A DNA stretch of 34,366 bases from Streptomyces sp. MBT65 (GTDB taxonomy: Bacteria; Actinomycetota; Actinomycetes; Streptomycetales; Streptomycetaceae), in contig NZ_JAENRY010000115.1 in the NCBI RefSeq assembly GCF_016612545.1, positions 1-34,366 of the forward strand, in the 5' to 3' direction. The notes under the pieces are model-generated. The model was not told where the DNA came from. It saw nothing but the letters and a program-made list of their open reading frames with translations, and made no database searches. The number at the start of each line of letters is the position of its first letter. The first letter of the stretch is position 1. This document shows, in pieces, positions 24,069 to 32,020 of the stretch. The position numbers and the translations under genes are program-made.

Positions 24069-24343
24069 TCAGGCTCCCAGGTCGGGCAACGCGCGCCGGG
24101 CCACGTCGTGTGCGTCGTCCGGCGCGACGCCGAGCATGGGCAGCAGCATCTCGGCGAGGTTCGAGGCCGCTTCCTCGCCGTCCAAGTCCGGCTCGGCGAA
24201 GCGCAGTTCGAGCAGCGCGAGCAGAGAACCCCCAACGCGGCGACGGCCACGGTCGGGTCGGTGACGGTGAAGCGGCCGGAGGCGACACCGGCCGCCAGGT
24301 CGCGCAGGGCGCGGGGGGCCAGGCCGCGGGCGGAGTGGAGGTG
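24069..24343 (-). pseudogene. Remnant of a TetR-family regulator (C-terminal part only, frameshifted)
   Basis: The minus strand encodes a TetR-type C-terminal domain in two frames. Upstream part: HLHSARGLAPRALRDLAAG, then VASGRFTVTDPTVAVAALG. Downstream part: SLLALLELRFAEPDLDG, then EEAASNLAEMLLPML and GVAPDDAHDVARRALPDLG before a stop at 24069. The frames switch at a run of five C (24229-24233 on the plus strand); six would restore one frame, so a one-base loss in a homopolymer is the simplest cause. There is no HTH domain: homology stops near 24343, where sequence of an acetoacetyl-CoA synthetase begins on the opposite strand. The gene cannot make a DNA-binding repressor. Confidence 0.75.
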
Positions 24344-24364
24344 GCCGGGTCCGCGGTGGCGCAG

Positions 24365-25187
24365 GACCTCTCCTCGATCCGCGTCGTCGGCTGCACCGGC
24401 TCCGCCCTCCCCTGGGTCGGCGAGCACCTCGGCGCACACGTCCAGCTCGCCTCCACCAGCGGCGGCGCCGACGTGGTCTCGGGGTTCGCCGGCAGTGCCC
24501 CGAACACCCCTGTCCGGGCAGGTGAGTTGTCCGTGCCCCACCTGGGCGTGGCACTGGCCGCCCACGACGCCGAGGGCCTCCCGCTGGTCGACCGGGTCGG
24601 AGAACTCGTCGTCACCCGGCCCATGCCGTCGATGCCGCTGTGCTTCTGGAACGACCCCGACGGCACTCGCTACCGCGAGGCGTGCTTCTCCACCTACCCG
24701 GGTGTCTGGCGGCACGGCGACTGGATCACCCGCACCTCGCACGGCTCCGTGATCGTCCACGGCCGTTCCGACTCCACCCTCAACCGGCACGGGGTACGGC
24801 TGGGCAGCGCCGACATCCATGGCGTCGTGGAGCAACTGCCCGAGATCGCCGCGGCGTTGGTCATCGGGGCGGAGTAACCGGACGGCGGCTACTGGATGCC
24901 GCTGTTCGTCGTCCTCACGGCCGGCGCCGAGCTGGACGACGCCCTCCGTGACCGCGTCCGCGACGCGATCCGCACCGGCGCGGAACCCCACCACGTCCCC
25001 GACGAGATCCTCGAAGCCCCGGCGATCCCGCACACCCGTACCGGCAAGACTCGAAGTCCCCGTCAAGCGACTGCTCCAGGGAGCCCCGGCCGAGGGGGTG
25101 GTGAATCCAGCCACCGTGGACACACCACAACTCCTCGACCTCTTCACACAGTTGGGTGCCGAGCGCCGTCGGCTCCGCCGTCCGTAG
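24365..25187 (+). pseudogene. Remnant of acetoacetyl-CoA synthetase (C-terminal ~40 %, with stop and frameshift)
   Basis: The plus strand reads DLSSIRVVGCTGSAL, SGGADVVSGFAGSAP, PMPSMPLCFWNDPDG, YPGVWRHGDWIT, HGRSDSTLNRHGVRLGSADI, then PEIAAALVIGAE and an in-frame TAA (24875-24877). The same frame resumes with PDGGYWMPLFVVL, LDDALRDRVRDAIRTG, HVPDEILEAPAIPHTRTGK. After the AAG at 25046-25048 the frame shifts by two lost bases (or one gained) and continues as LEVPVKRLLQGAPAEGVV to TAG at 25185. These are hallmark acetoacetyl-CoA synthetase (AacS) motifs, including the D-W-I and R-S-D-S-T-L-N-R core. Full-length enzymes are about 650 residues; the N-terminal ~60 %, with start and promoter, is missing. 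The TAA may be a CAA codon (E-Q-P in relatives) changed by one transition. Confidence 0.85.
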
Positions 25188-25491
25188 CCGTCTTGCAGGG
25201 CAAACTTTTCGGCCTCCACAGACAACAGTCGTGCCAACTCTGCGTTTCCGGCACGTTGCGGGATGCGGCAAATGGGTCCTATGCCGCGCGATCGAACCCC
25301 GTTCTCTTCATAGGAAGCACCAGAGAACCGTTTCAGCAGGCCAGGTCGGGCGTCTGCGGTGACGTGATTACACCGCATTAAGGATGGTGGCGTAGGGTGG
25401 CTGACCGTTAACTGTCGCATTCCTTACCGGACTTGACGGTTAATGAGCGCTGCGCGCCGTGTGTCCCACCCGGTTGATCGAGAGGACTCCG
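25188..25491. other. Intergenic region before the conservon; direct repeat GAC(C/G)GTTAA
   Basis: I see no credible gene in these 304 bases. Near the conservon, GACCGTTAA (25403-25411) and GACGGTTAA (25435-25443) form a direct repeat with 32-bp spacing, about three helical turns. A TAGGGT (25393-25398) could be a -10, with TTACAC (25368-25373) as a weak -35 at 19 bp. The region is less GC-rich than the genes, as expected for a promoter. The left part is flank of the decayed AacS gene. Confidence 0.35.
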
Positions 25492-27192
25492 ATGCCCGAA
25501 ATCCCCTCCTATGCTGTGCCCTCGGAGCCCGATCGAACGACGGGATCGGGCTCCGCGCGAAACAGACACGCCAGGACGTCCGTCCAGGACGGACCGTCGG
25601 ATTCGGCCACTCGGTCGCGCACCGTCCGGCTCGCCGTTCTGCCCGCCGCGGCGATGGCGATCCTCGCCGCCGCCGTCGTCCTGATCGTGCTCCGCACCCA
25701 GAGCGGCTTCGCCGACGGGACCACCTGGACGGTGCTCGCCGTCGCCGCCGTCCTCGGCTGCGGCATCCTGGCCGCAGGCGTCCGGCTCGGGCGCACCGAG
25801 GCCGCGGGGATCTCCAAGCAGTACGCGTCGCTGCGCCACACGGTCGCCACCGGACAGGCCGATCTGCAGGACGTCCTGCAGCGCCTGGAGCGGGGCGAGT
25901 TGATCGAGCAGGTGCCGTTCACGCACCAGCCGCCGTCGGGGAACGACCCGCTCGGTCGGCTCACGTACGAGATAGGCGTGGGCCTGTGGCAGGCCCGTAC
26001 CGTCGTCGCGCAGACCGCGCAGTTCGCCCGGGCCTCCGCGCCGGACAGCGAGGAGCGCGTCGAGGTCTTCGTCAACCTCGCCCGGCGTCTGCAGTCCCTG
26101 GTGCACCGCGCGATCAACATGCTCGACCAGCTGGAGAACGAGGTCGAGGACCCGGAGCTCCTCAAGGGTCTCTTCCACGTCGACCACCTCGCGACCCGTA
26201 TCCGCCGCCACGCGGAGAACGTGGCCGTCCTCGGCGGTTCGGTGTCCCGCCGCCAGTGGACCCGCCCGGTGACGCTGACCGAGGTGCTGCGTTCCTCGAT
26301 CGCCGAGGTCGAGCACTACTCCCGGGTCAAGCTGGTCCCCCCGATCGAGGGCACGCTGCGCGGCCACGCCGTGGCCGACGTCATCCACCTGCTGGCCGAA
26401 CTCGTCGAGAACGCCACGACGTTCTCCGAGCCGCAGACCCAGGTGCTGATGCGCGCCCAGCGCGTCACCGCCGGTCTCGCCGTCGAGGTCGAGGACCGCG
26501 GACTGGGCATGCCCACGCAGGAGCAGGCCCGTATCAACACCCTGCTCGCCGAGCCGGACCGGATCGACATCAGCAAGCTGCTCGCGGACGGCCGTATCGG
26601 CCTGTACGTGGTGTCCGCGCTGGCCCGCAGGCACGGCATCGCGGTCCGGCTGCAGAGCAACATCTACGGCGGTATCCAGGCGATCCTGGTCATCCCGCGC
26701 GGTCTGATGGGTGACGAGCCCGGGGAGATACCCGCCCAGGCACAGCATCAGGCGATCGCCGACATGTCCCGGCCGGCCCAGGTCGCCCCGGCCCACCACA
26801 CGGCCGTACAGGCTTCGCCCGGCCAGCCGGCCGCCCCGCCGCCCACGTTCCGTCAGCCGCTGCCCCCGGCCCGCTCGGGGAACGCGCCGATGCCCGTCGT
26901 GCACCCGCACCCCCAGCAGCGACAGCAGCAGTACCCCAGGACCGTGGAACAGGCGGCGCCGCGTGAGCGCGGGTCGGTGCCGTACGGCAGGGAGTCCCGC
27001 GACGAGCGGCCGCAGCTGCCCCAGCGGCACGCCCAGGAGCACCTCGTGGCGGAGCTGCGGGACGGTCCGGCCCCGCGCAAGACCGAGGAGCAAGAGGTCG
27101 AGCACGATCCGGGACTGATGGCCATGTTCCGGCGCGGAGTCAGCCTCGCCGACAACGAACCCGACGAGCCTCCCACTGACAGCGCTCGCTGA
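25492..27192 (+). CDS. Conservon sensor histidine kinase-like protein (CvnA type)
   Basis: A 566-residue membrane sensor. Two hydrophobic segments (about 46-66 and 73-92) lie close together, leaving a very short outside loop. Then come a linker and the dimerisation helices (VEVFVNLARRLQSLVHRAIN, FHVDHLATRIRRHAENVAVL). The HATPase_c domain has the N-box HLLAELVENATTFS, the G1 box VEDRGLGM and the G2 box DGRIGLYVVSALARRHG. The last 130 residues are low-complexity, rich in Pro, Gln and Ala. ATG 25492 is chosen because GAGAGGA lies 6 bases before it. In conservons CvnA-type proteins sit at the membrane and work with the roadblock, DUF742 and GTPase products encoded next, rather than with a classical response regulator, which is absent here. 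Confidence 0.92.
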   Translation: MPEIPSYAVPSEPDRTTGSGSARNRHARTSVQDGPSDSATRSRTVRLAVLPAAAMAILAAAVVLIVLRTQSGFADGTTWTVLAVAAVLGCGILAAGVRLGRTEAAGISKQYASLRHTVATGQADLQDVLQRLERGELIEQVPFTHQPPSGNDPLGRLTYEIGVGLWQARTVVAQTAQFARASAPDSEERVEVFVNLARRLQSLVHRAINMLDQLENEVEDPELLKGLFHVDHLATRIRRHAENVAVLGGSVSRRQWTRPVTLTEVLRSSIAEVEHYSRVKLVPPIEGTLRGHAVADVIHLLAELVENATTFSEPQTQVLMRAQRVTAGLAVEVEDRGLGMPTQEQARINTLLAEPDRIDISKLLADGRIGLYVVSALARRHGIAVRLQSNIYGGIQAILVIPRGLMGDEPGEIPAQAQHQAIADMSRPAQVAPAHHTAVQASPGQPAAPPPTFRQPLPPARSGNAPMPVVHPHPQQRQQQYPRTVEQAAPRERGSVPYGRESRDERPQLPQRHAQEHLVAELRDGPAPRKTEEQEVEHDPGLMAMFRRGVSLADNEPDEPPTDSAR

Positions 27193-27233
27193 CCGCAGGC
27201 TCCGTTACTCGCACGAAGGAGAAGAACGCCACC

Positions 27234-27668
27234 GTGAGCGACATGCACGCCGGCCAGCAGAACCTCGACTGGCTCCTGGCGGGACTCGTCCAGAGGGTCC
27301 CTTATACCCGCAGCGCAGTGCTGCTGAGCACGGACGGCCTCGCGAAGGCCGCCGACGGGCTGGATACGACGGCCGAGGCCGAGCATCTGGCCGCCCTGGC
27401 GTCCGGTCTGCACTCGCTCGCCCGCAGCGCGGGCGCGCAGTTCGCCCAGGGCGCCGACGTACGGCAGGTGGTCGTGGAGCTGGACAGCGCGCTGCTGTTC
27501 GTGTGCGCCGCGGGCTCCGGTGCCTGTCTTGCCGTGCTGGCCGACCGGGAGGCCGACGCGGCCGTCCTCGGTTACGAGATGGCCATGCTGGTCAAGAGCG
27601 TCCGCCCGTACCTCGCCACGCCGGTCCGACAGCAGGGGGCCGGCTCGTCGATGGATCCGAGGCGCTGA
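27234..27668 (+). CDS. Roadblock/LC7-domain protein (CvnB type)
   Basis: A 144-residue soluble protein with one roadblock/LC7 domain. It begins NLDWLLAGLVQRVPYTRSAVLLSTDGLAKAA-like text, continues AEHLAALASGLHSLARSAG, and has VVVELDSALLFVCAAGSGACLAVLADREADAA, the regular beta-alpha pattern of the fold. Roadblock proteins bind small GTPases and modulate their nucleotide state. It starts at GTG 27234, 41 bp after the kinase gene, with GGAG about 12 bases upstream; an ATG at 27243 is the alternative. It is second in the conservon and expected to contact the GTPase encoded at 28026. Confidence 0.93.
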   Translation: MSDMHAGQQNLDWLLAGLVQRVPYTRSAVLLSTDGLAKAADGLDTTAEAEHLAALASGLHSLARSAGAQFAQGADVRQVVVELDSALLFVCAAGSGACLAVLADREADAAVLGYEMAMLVKSVRPYLATPVRQQGAGSSMDPRR

Positions 27669-27670
27669 CC

Positions 27671-28048
27671 ATGCCGGACGCGGAGGACGGGTCGTGGCTC
27701 GACGACGAAGCAGGGCGGTTAGTACGGCCGTACACGGTCAGTAACGGTCGTACCCGTCCCTCGGCGCACTTCGACCTGCTCACCCTGGTGATGGCCACCG
27801 GTACCCGGCCACAGAGCTATCTGGGACCCGACTACGACCAGGTCCTCACCCTGTGCGACGCACCCATCTCGGTCGCCGAGGTGGCCGCGCATCTGCGGCT
27901 GCCCGCCGTGATCACCAAAGTTCTGCTCTCCGACCTCGTGACGCACCAGGCGCTCTCGCTGCGCTCGCCGCGTGCCGTCGAGGCGGCCTCCCCGACCGAT
28001 CGAAACCTCCTGGAGGCGGTGCTGCATGGACTACGTAAGCGGCTCTGA
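27671..28048 (+). CDS. DUF742 protein (CvnC type)
   Basis: A 125-residue protein with the DUF742 pattern: WLDDEAGRLVRPYTVSNGRT, FDLLTLVMATG, SYLGPDYDQVLTLCDAPISVAEVAAHLRLPAVITKVLLSDL-like helices, then HQALSLRSP. The central part looks like a winged helix-turn-helix (ISVAEVAAHLRLPAVITKVLL). In conservons the product links the sensor complex to downstream control, but its action is not settled. ATG 27671 follows the roadblock stop after two bases, and its last 23 bp overlap the GTPase start, so all four core genes are tightly coupled. Confidence 0.92.
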   Translation: MPDAEDGSWLDDEAGRLVRPYTVSNGRTRPSAHFDLLTLVMATGTRPQSYLGPDYDQVLTLCDAPISVAEVAAHLRLPAVITKVLLSDLVTHQALSLRSPRAVEAASPTDRNLLEAVLHGLRKRL

Positions 28049-28628
28049 CCCCTTTCCCACAGCCCTGAAGATCCTGATCGCCGGGGGCTTCGGGGTCGGC
28101 AAGACCACGTTCGTCGGAGCGGTCAGCGAGATCGAGCCGCTGAGCACCGAGGAACTCCTGACCTCCGTCAGTGCCCGCACCGACAGCCTGGTGGGCATCG
28201 AGGACAAGTCGACCACCACCGTGGCGATGGACTTCGGCCGGATGTCCCTGGACAAGGAGCACGTGCTCTATCTGTTCGGTACGCCCGGGCAGGAGCGGTT
28301 CTGGTTCATGTGGGACGAGTTGTCCAACGGGGCCCTGGGCGCCGTGGTGCTCGCGGACACCCGAAGACTGGACCACTGCTTCGCCGCCGTCGACTTCTTC
28401 GAACGGCGGGGCATCGGCTTCATCGTGGCCGTCAACGAGTTCGACGGCTCGTACCACTACGAGTCCGACGAGATCCGCGCGGCCCTCGACCTCAAGCCCG
28501 ACGTACCCGTCGTGATGTGCGACGCGCGGCAGTGCAACTCCGGTACCCGCGTGTTGATCGCCCTCGTACAGCATCTGCTCGCCTCGACTCCCGGCACCCC
28601 GCCCGCGGAGCTTTACCCGTCGCGCTGA
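28026..28628 (+). CDS. Ras-like small GTPase (CvnD type)
   Basis: A 200-residue GTPase. G1/P-loop GGFGVGKTTFV, switch region with TTTVAMDFGR, G3 in LFGTPGQERF, G4 as NEFD in IVAVNEFDGS, where Glu replaces the usual Lys of NKxD (common in conservon GTPases), and G5 as CDAR. It resembles MglA-type prokaryotic GTPases. ATG 28026 lies inside the DUF742 gene (23-bp overlap). The product would cycle between GTP and GDP states under control of the roadblock and sensor proteins at the membrane. No GTPase-activating protein outside the conservon is visible. Confidence 0.94.
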   Translation: MDYVSGSDPFPTALKILIAGGFGVGKTTFVGAVSEIEPLSTEELLTSVSARTDSLVGIEDKSTTTVAMDFGRMSLDKEHVLYLFGTPGQERFWFMWDELSNGALGAVVLADTRRLDHCFAAVDFFERRGIGFIVAVNEFDGSYHYESDEIRAALDLKPDVPVVMCDARQCNSGTRVLIALVQHLLASTPGTPPAELYPSR

Positions 28629-28659
28629 GCCCCGCTCGCCGCGACCGAATGGAGCCTGC

Positions 28660-29256
28660 ATGTCAGCCCCGGTTCCCTACTCCACCCAGAACTCGTACGA
28701 CCCGACCAGCCATCTGCTGCTGACTCCCGAGGACCGGGAGGCGGCCGCCCGGGTGGCGCGGCTGCGTGAACTCGGCCTCGGGGACGCGCCGATCGCGGAG
28801 TTCGACGAGTTCGCCCGCAACCTGGCGCAGGTCACGGGCGCGCCCTTCTCGATGGTCAACTTCATCGACGAGAACCGCCAGTACTTCGCCGGTCTGTACG
28901 CCGGTGGCCGTCCGGGCGTCCAACTGGCGCCGGACGAGGTGCCGGAGGTCGGCCGGACGATGACGCGTGATCAGGGGTACTGCCCGCACGTCGTCGTGCG
29001 GAAGAAGGCGCTGGTCCTGGAGGACGTCTGCGACTACCCGCGGTTCGCGGGGAACAGCGTCGTGGACGAGATAGGCATCCGCTCGTACATGGGCGCGCCG
29101 CTGATCGACTGGAAGACGGGCATGGCCCTGGGCACGATCTGCGTGGTCGACACGGACACCCACCCGTGGGGGCGCGAGGGTCTGGCGACGATCAAGTCGC
29201 TGGCGCAGCAACTGGTCGACCGGCTCCACACGATGGAGACCCGGGGCGGGATCTGA
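28660..29256 (+). CDS. GAF-domain protein linked to the conservon
   Basis: A 198-residue soluble protein. After a 20-residue tail and a helical segment (REAAARVARLRELGLGDAP) the GAF domain runs from about 47 to 190: FDEFARNLAQVTGAPFSMVNFIDENRQYFAGLYAGG-like text, then GYCPHVVVRKKALVLEDVCDYPRFAGNS and IRSYMGAPLIDWKTGMALGTICVVDT. The conserved GYC-H is where some GAF proteins bind tetrapyrroles or metals, but that is only a possibility here. GGAGC lies 6 bases before ATG 28660. It follows the GTPase gene by 31 bp on the same strand, so it is probably cotranscribed and may be a cytoplasmic sensor feeding the same pathway. Confidence 0.88.
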   Translation: MSAPVPYSTQNSYDPTSHLLLTPEDREAAARVARLRELGLGDAPIAEFDEFARNLAQVTGAPFSMVNFIDENRQYFAGLYAGGRPGVQLAPDEVPEVGRTMTRDQGYCPHVVVRKKALVLEDVCDYPRFAGNSVVDEIGIRSYMGAPLIDWKTGMALGTICVVDTDTHPWGREGLATIKSLAQQLVDRLHTMETRGGI

Positions 29257-29340
29257 GCCCGCGGCCTCGACGGACGGCGGGGCGGAGGAAGTTCGTACGG
29301 GAGCCGCGGGCACGACGCTGTGTCCGTGGCTCCCCGGTGT

Positions 29341-30576
29341 TCAGCCCGCCTGGCCGGCCGTCTCCAACTGCCCCAGACGGCGCTGGGGTTGGACGGTCCG
29401 CACCAGGTCGGCCAGTCGCTCGGACCACTGGCCCTTGGCGGTCCCGAGGGCCACCTCGCCCAGCCTCAGCAGCTGGATGTCGGAGGTGCCGGCGGGGGCG
29501 TAGATGTGATGGGCGTCGCGCAGATAGCGCTCCACCGGGCGGTCGGTGAACAGACCGCTGGCGGCGTGGATCTCCATGCTGTCACGGGCGGAGTCGACGG
29601 CCGCCTCGACGTTGACGAGCTTGGCGTTCATCAACTCCGCGTCGCAGGACAGCCCTTGGTCGAGGAGATGGACGGCATGGTAGGCGGCCAGCCGGGCCGT
29701 CATCAGCCGGGACTTCATCCGGCCCAGCTTGAGCTTGATGTTGGTGAGGTCGCCCAGCGGTGCCCCGAAGCGCTCACGCTCGATGCACAGTGCCGTCGTC
29801 TCCTCGAAGGTGGCCTGGTGGATGCCGAGGGAGACGGCCGTGAGGTTGGGGCGGCCGTAGAGGATGCTCGACGAGTAGGCGACGGCCAGGCCCTTGCCCT
29901 CGCCGCCGAGCAGATTCGCCGCCGGGATGCGGCAGTTGTCGTAGATGATCTCGCCGAAGCTGAAGCCGTGCAGCCCCATGGCGGGTACCTGCTCGCCGAG
30001 CGAGAAACCGGGGCGGTCGGACTCGACGAGGAAGGCCGACAGTCCCTTCGATCCCTCGCCGGTCCGCACGACCACGCCGTGTACGTCGCCGACGTGGCTG
30101 TTGCCGACGAAGACCTTGCGGCCGTTGAGGATGTAGTCGTCACCGTCCCGGACGGCGGTGCTGCCCATCCCCAGCACATGGCCGCCGGACTCCGGTTCGG
30201 TGACGGCGATGGTCGGGAGGCACTCACCGGCGGCGATGCGGGGCAGCCACTTCCGCTTCTGCTTGTCGCTCCCGAAGTGAATGATCTTTGCCACACCGAG
30301 CTGGGAGGCCTGAACCATGGCTCCCATGGCACCGCACACGCGGGCGAGTTCTTCGATGGTGATGGTCTTGGCCAGGTGTCCGGCGCCCATTCCGCCGTAC
30401 TCTTTCCCAATGGTCACGCCGATCCAGCCCTGCCGGGCGATGAGCCTGGACAGCTCGTGCGCCACGGTGCGCGAGGTCTCCATCTCCGCTATCCGCGGAC
30501 GTACCTCGCGTTCGGCGAACTCGCGCACGCGTCGGCGCAGGTCCTCGTGCCACCCGCTGGTGAAATAGCGTTCCAC
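29341..30576 (-). CDS. Acyl-CoA dehydrogenase-fold protein without an evident catalytic Glu
   Basis: A 411-residue flavoprotein of the ACAD fold, starting at GTG 30576 behind a perfect GGAGG. N-terminal helices (RYFTSGWHEDLRRRVREFAE), FAD/substrate motif AVTEPESGGHV, NGRKVFVGNSHVGD, helix-G region and ERERFGAPLG are all present. At the C-terminal active-site loop, where medium- and short-chain enzymes read Y-E-G-T, this protein reads IYAPAGTSDIQL. In helix G, where isovaleryl-CoA-type enzymes keep their Glu (E-R), my manual alignment gives G-R (LYGRPN). Both known positions of the catalytic base therefore seem to lack Glu. It may dehydrogenate an unusual substrate or use the fold for another flavin reaction, such as N-oxygenation. 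No fatty-acid genes adjoin it. Confidence 0.82.
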   Translation of the reverse strand: MERYFTSGWHEDLRRRVREFAEREVRPRIAEMETSRTVAHELSRLIARQGWIGVTIGKEYGGMGAGHLAKTITIEELARVCGAMGAMVQASQLGVAKIIHFGSDKQKRKWLPRIAAGECLPTIAVTEPESGGHVLGMGSTAVRDGDDYILNGRKVFVGNSHVGDVHGVVVRTGEGSKGLSAFLVESDRPGFSLGEQVPAMGLHGFSFGEIIYDNCRIPAANLLGGEGKGLAVAYSSSILYGRPNLTAVSLGIHQATFEETTALCIERERFGAPLGDLTNIKLKLGRMKSRLMTARLAAYHAVHLLDQGLSCDAELMNAKLVNVEAAVDSARDSMEIHAASGLFTDRPVERYLRDAHHIYAPAGTSDIQLLRLGEVALGTAKGQWSERLADLVRTVQPQRRLGQLETAGQAG

Positions 30577-31057
30577 AACCCCTCCTGCACGCTGCCTCCG
30601 TGTCCGGCTTGATCCGGAGGTCGTTCGTCGGGCAGTGGTTCGTCGCCCTTGGGCGCCTGCCCGAAATATTGTCTACTTGTCGATCCATCTCAGCCAAGAT
30701 CACCATACGAGGTTGACTGAAACCCGGCGCCTTGCAGGGACTCCCAACTGTGCGATATGGGCCACGAGTCGGTCGCTTCCGGACACGTCACAAAGAGAAA
30801 CCGACCAAGGGCGAACAAGGCGCACCCAATACGGACAGAGGCCTGCCCATCAGGCACATGACGGGCGGACGTAGTACGGCTCACATCGACAATCAGTCAC
30901 GTTCCGACTGACCGATAAGGGAGCCCGCCCAGTTCGTTGACCTACGTTCAACCGTCGAACATCAGCCACCGCCGTGGGCAGGAGGCGACGATTCCGTCGC
31001 AACAACCTGCGCTTTCGCCACTTCAGTACCACGTTTCACACCGGGAGAGGCACCGAA
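30577..31057. other. 481-bp intergenic region, comparatively AT-rich, with inverted repeats
   Basis: No frame here has both a family resemblance and a ribosome site, so I call no gene. On the minus strand TTGGCT and TAGACA (16-bp spacer, ending at 30669) could drive the acyl-CoA dehydrogenase gene; TTGTC is repeated at 30669 and 30677. Farther on are GCCTG-CCCAT-CAGGC (30841-30855) and TCAGTC-N7-GACTGA (30893-30911), with a further GACTGA at 30715-30720. The second repeat could be an operator or part of a terminator for the regulator gene that ends at 31058. Confidence 0.35.
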
Positions 31058-31918
31058 TCACCCGGCGCCGGTGGCGAACCGGTCGGTGCCGAGGACGGTC
31101 AGGAGGGCGAGTTTCTCGTGGCTTTCCGTCCCCGGAGTGGCGGTGAAGACGAGGAGCGACTGGCCCTGGTCCGGTTCGAGGAGGAGTTGGCAGTAGAGGT
31201 CCAGCCGTCCGACCCGAGGATGGACGAACCTCTTGGTCTCGCTCCAGCGCAGGCCCACCTCGTGCCGCTCCCACAGCCGGGCGAACTCGTCGCTGGCGCG
31301 CAGCAGCACGTCCGCCAGCCCGGCCGCCGGGGAGCCGGGTCCGTCCCGGGTGGCGGCCGCGCGCAGCAGGGCGGCGTTGGTCCGGCTGTTGGTGTCGTGG
31401 TCCTCGGGGTCGTACCGCTCCCGCTCGACCGGGTCGGTGAACCAACGGTAGGTCGCGCTGCGGGAGTTGCCGGTGTACCGGGTCTGCTCGCCGAGCAGCG
31501 CCACCGCCGACGGGGTCTGCAGCAGGGTCTCCCCGAGCGGACCCATGATCTGCGCGGTGGTGCCGGCCAACCCGTCCATGACCCGCAGCAGTCCGGGGCT
31601 CACATGCTGAAGTCGTAGGTCACGGCGGGCAGTTCGGTACCCGCCGAGCAGGAACAGGTGATCGCGCTCGTCCGGGGTCAGCCGCAGGCCGCGGGCGATG
31701 GCCGCGAGCATCTGCTCCGAGGGCTGGGGCCCGTCACCGCGTTCCAGCCGGGCGAAGTAGTCGGCGGACATGTCGCACAGCTCCGCCACCTCCTCGCGGC
31801 GCAGGCCCGGAGCGCGCCGGCGCGGCCCGCGCCGCAGCCCGACGTCCTCCGGTTGCAGGGCCGTGCGCCGGGTGCGCAGGAAGGTGCCGAGGGACGCGCG
31901 GTCGAACGTGTGGTCCAT
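31058..31918 (-). CDS. XRE-family regulator with MmyB-like ligand domain
   Basis: A 286-residue regulator. The N-terminal HTH_XRE covers about 10-80: LGTFLRTRRTALQPEDVGL, RRAPGLRREEVAELCDMSADYFARLERG and LTPDERDHLFLL, the form typical of the actinobacterial MmyB group. The C-terminal half is the MmyB-like PAS-type domain (GLLRVMDGLAGTTAQIMG, TYRWFTDP, LWERHEVGLRWSETKRFVHP, LTVFTATPGTES-like text). ATG 31918 is favoured by GAGGA just upstream and by family starts (M-D-H-T-F-D-R); the frame stays open to 32488, and an ATG near 32068 would add an MSDR-repeat tail. Homologues bind fatty-acid or flavin-like ligands. It is divergent from the SDR gene, its likely target. Confidence 0.88.
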   Translation of the reverse strand: MDHTFDRASLGTFLRTRRTALQPEDVGLRRGPRRRAPGLRREEVAELCDMSADYFARLERGDGPQPSEQMLAAIARGLRLTPDERDHLFLLGGYRTARRDLRLQHVSPGLLRVMDGLAGTTAQIMGPLGETLLQTPSAVALLGEQTRYTGNSRSATYRWFTDPVERERYDPEDHDTNSRTNAALLRAAATRDGPGSPAAGLADVLLRASDEFARLWERHEVGLRWSETKRFVHPRVGRLDLYCQLLLEPDQGQSLLVFTATPGTESHEKLALLTVLGTDRFATGAG

Positions 31919-31949
31919 GGTCCTCATCGTTGGGCATAGGGCGGGGCTT

Positions 31950-31974
31950 AACCACGACCTGGCGTTCAGTGGTT
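31950..31974. promoter_or_regulatory. AACCAC-N13-GTGGTT inverted repeat between regulator and SDR genes
   Basis: AACCAC (31950-31955) and GTGGTT (31969-31974) are exact reverse complements with centres 19 bp apart, about 32 bp before the regulator start. The size and place suit an operator through which the XRE protein could control its own gene. The arms are short, so chance is possible. Confidence 0.35.
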
Positions 31975-32020
31975 GCGGGTGTCCTTCCGGCGCGCGGGCT
32001 GGGGTGGGTTCACTGGCGAA

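Noticed and set aside
24014..25420. Minus-strand frame of 468 codons across the AacS remnant
   Set aside because: Most of it is antisense to recognisable AacS motifs; only the stretch around 24230-24343 is real, as a piece of the TetR remnant.
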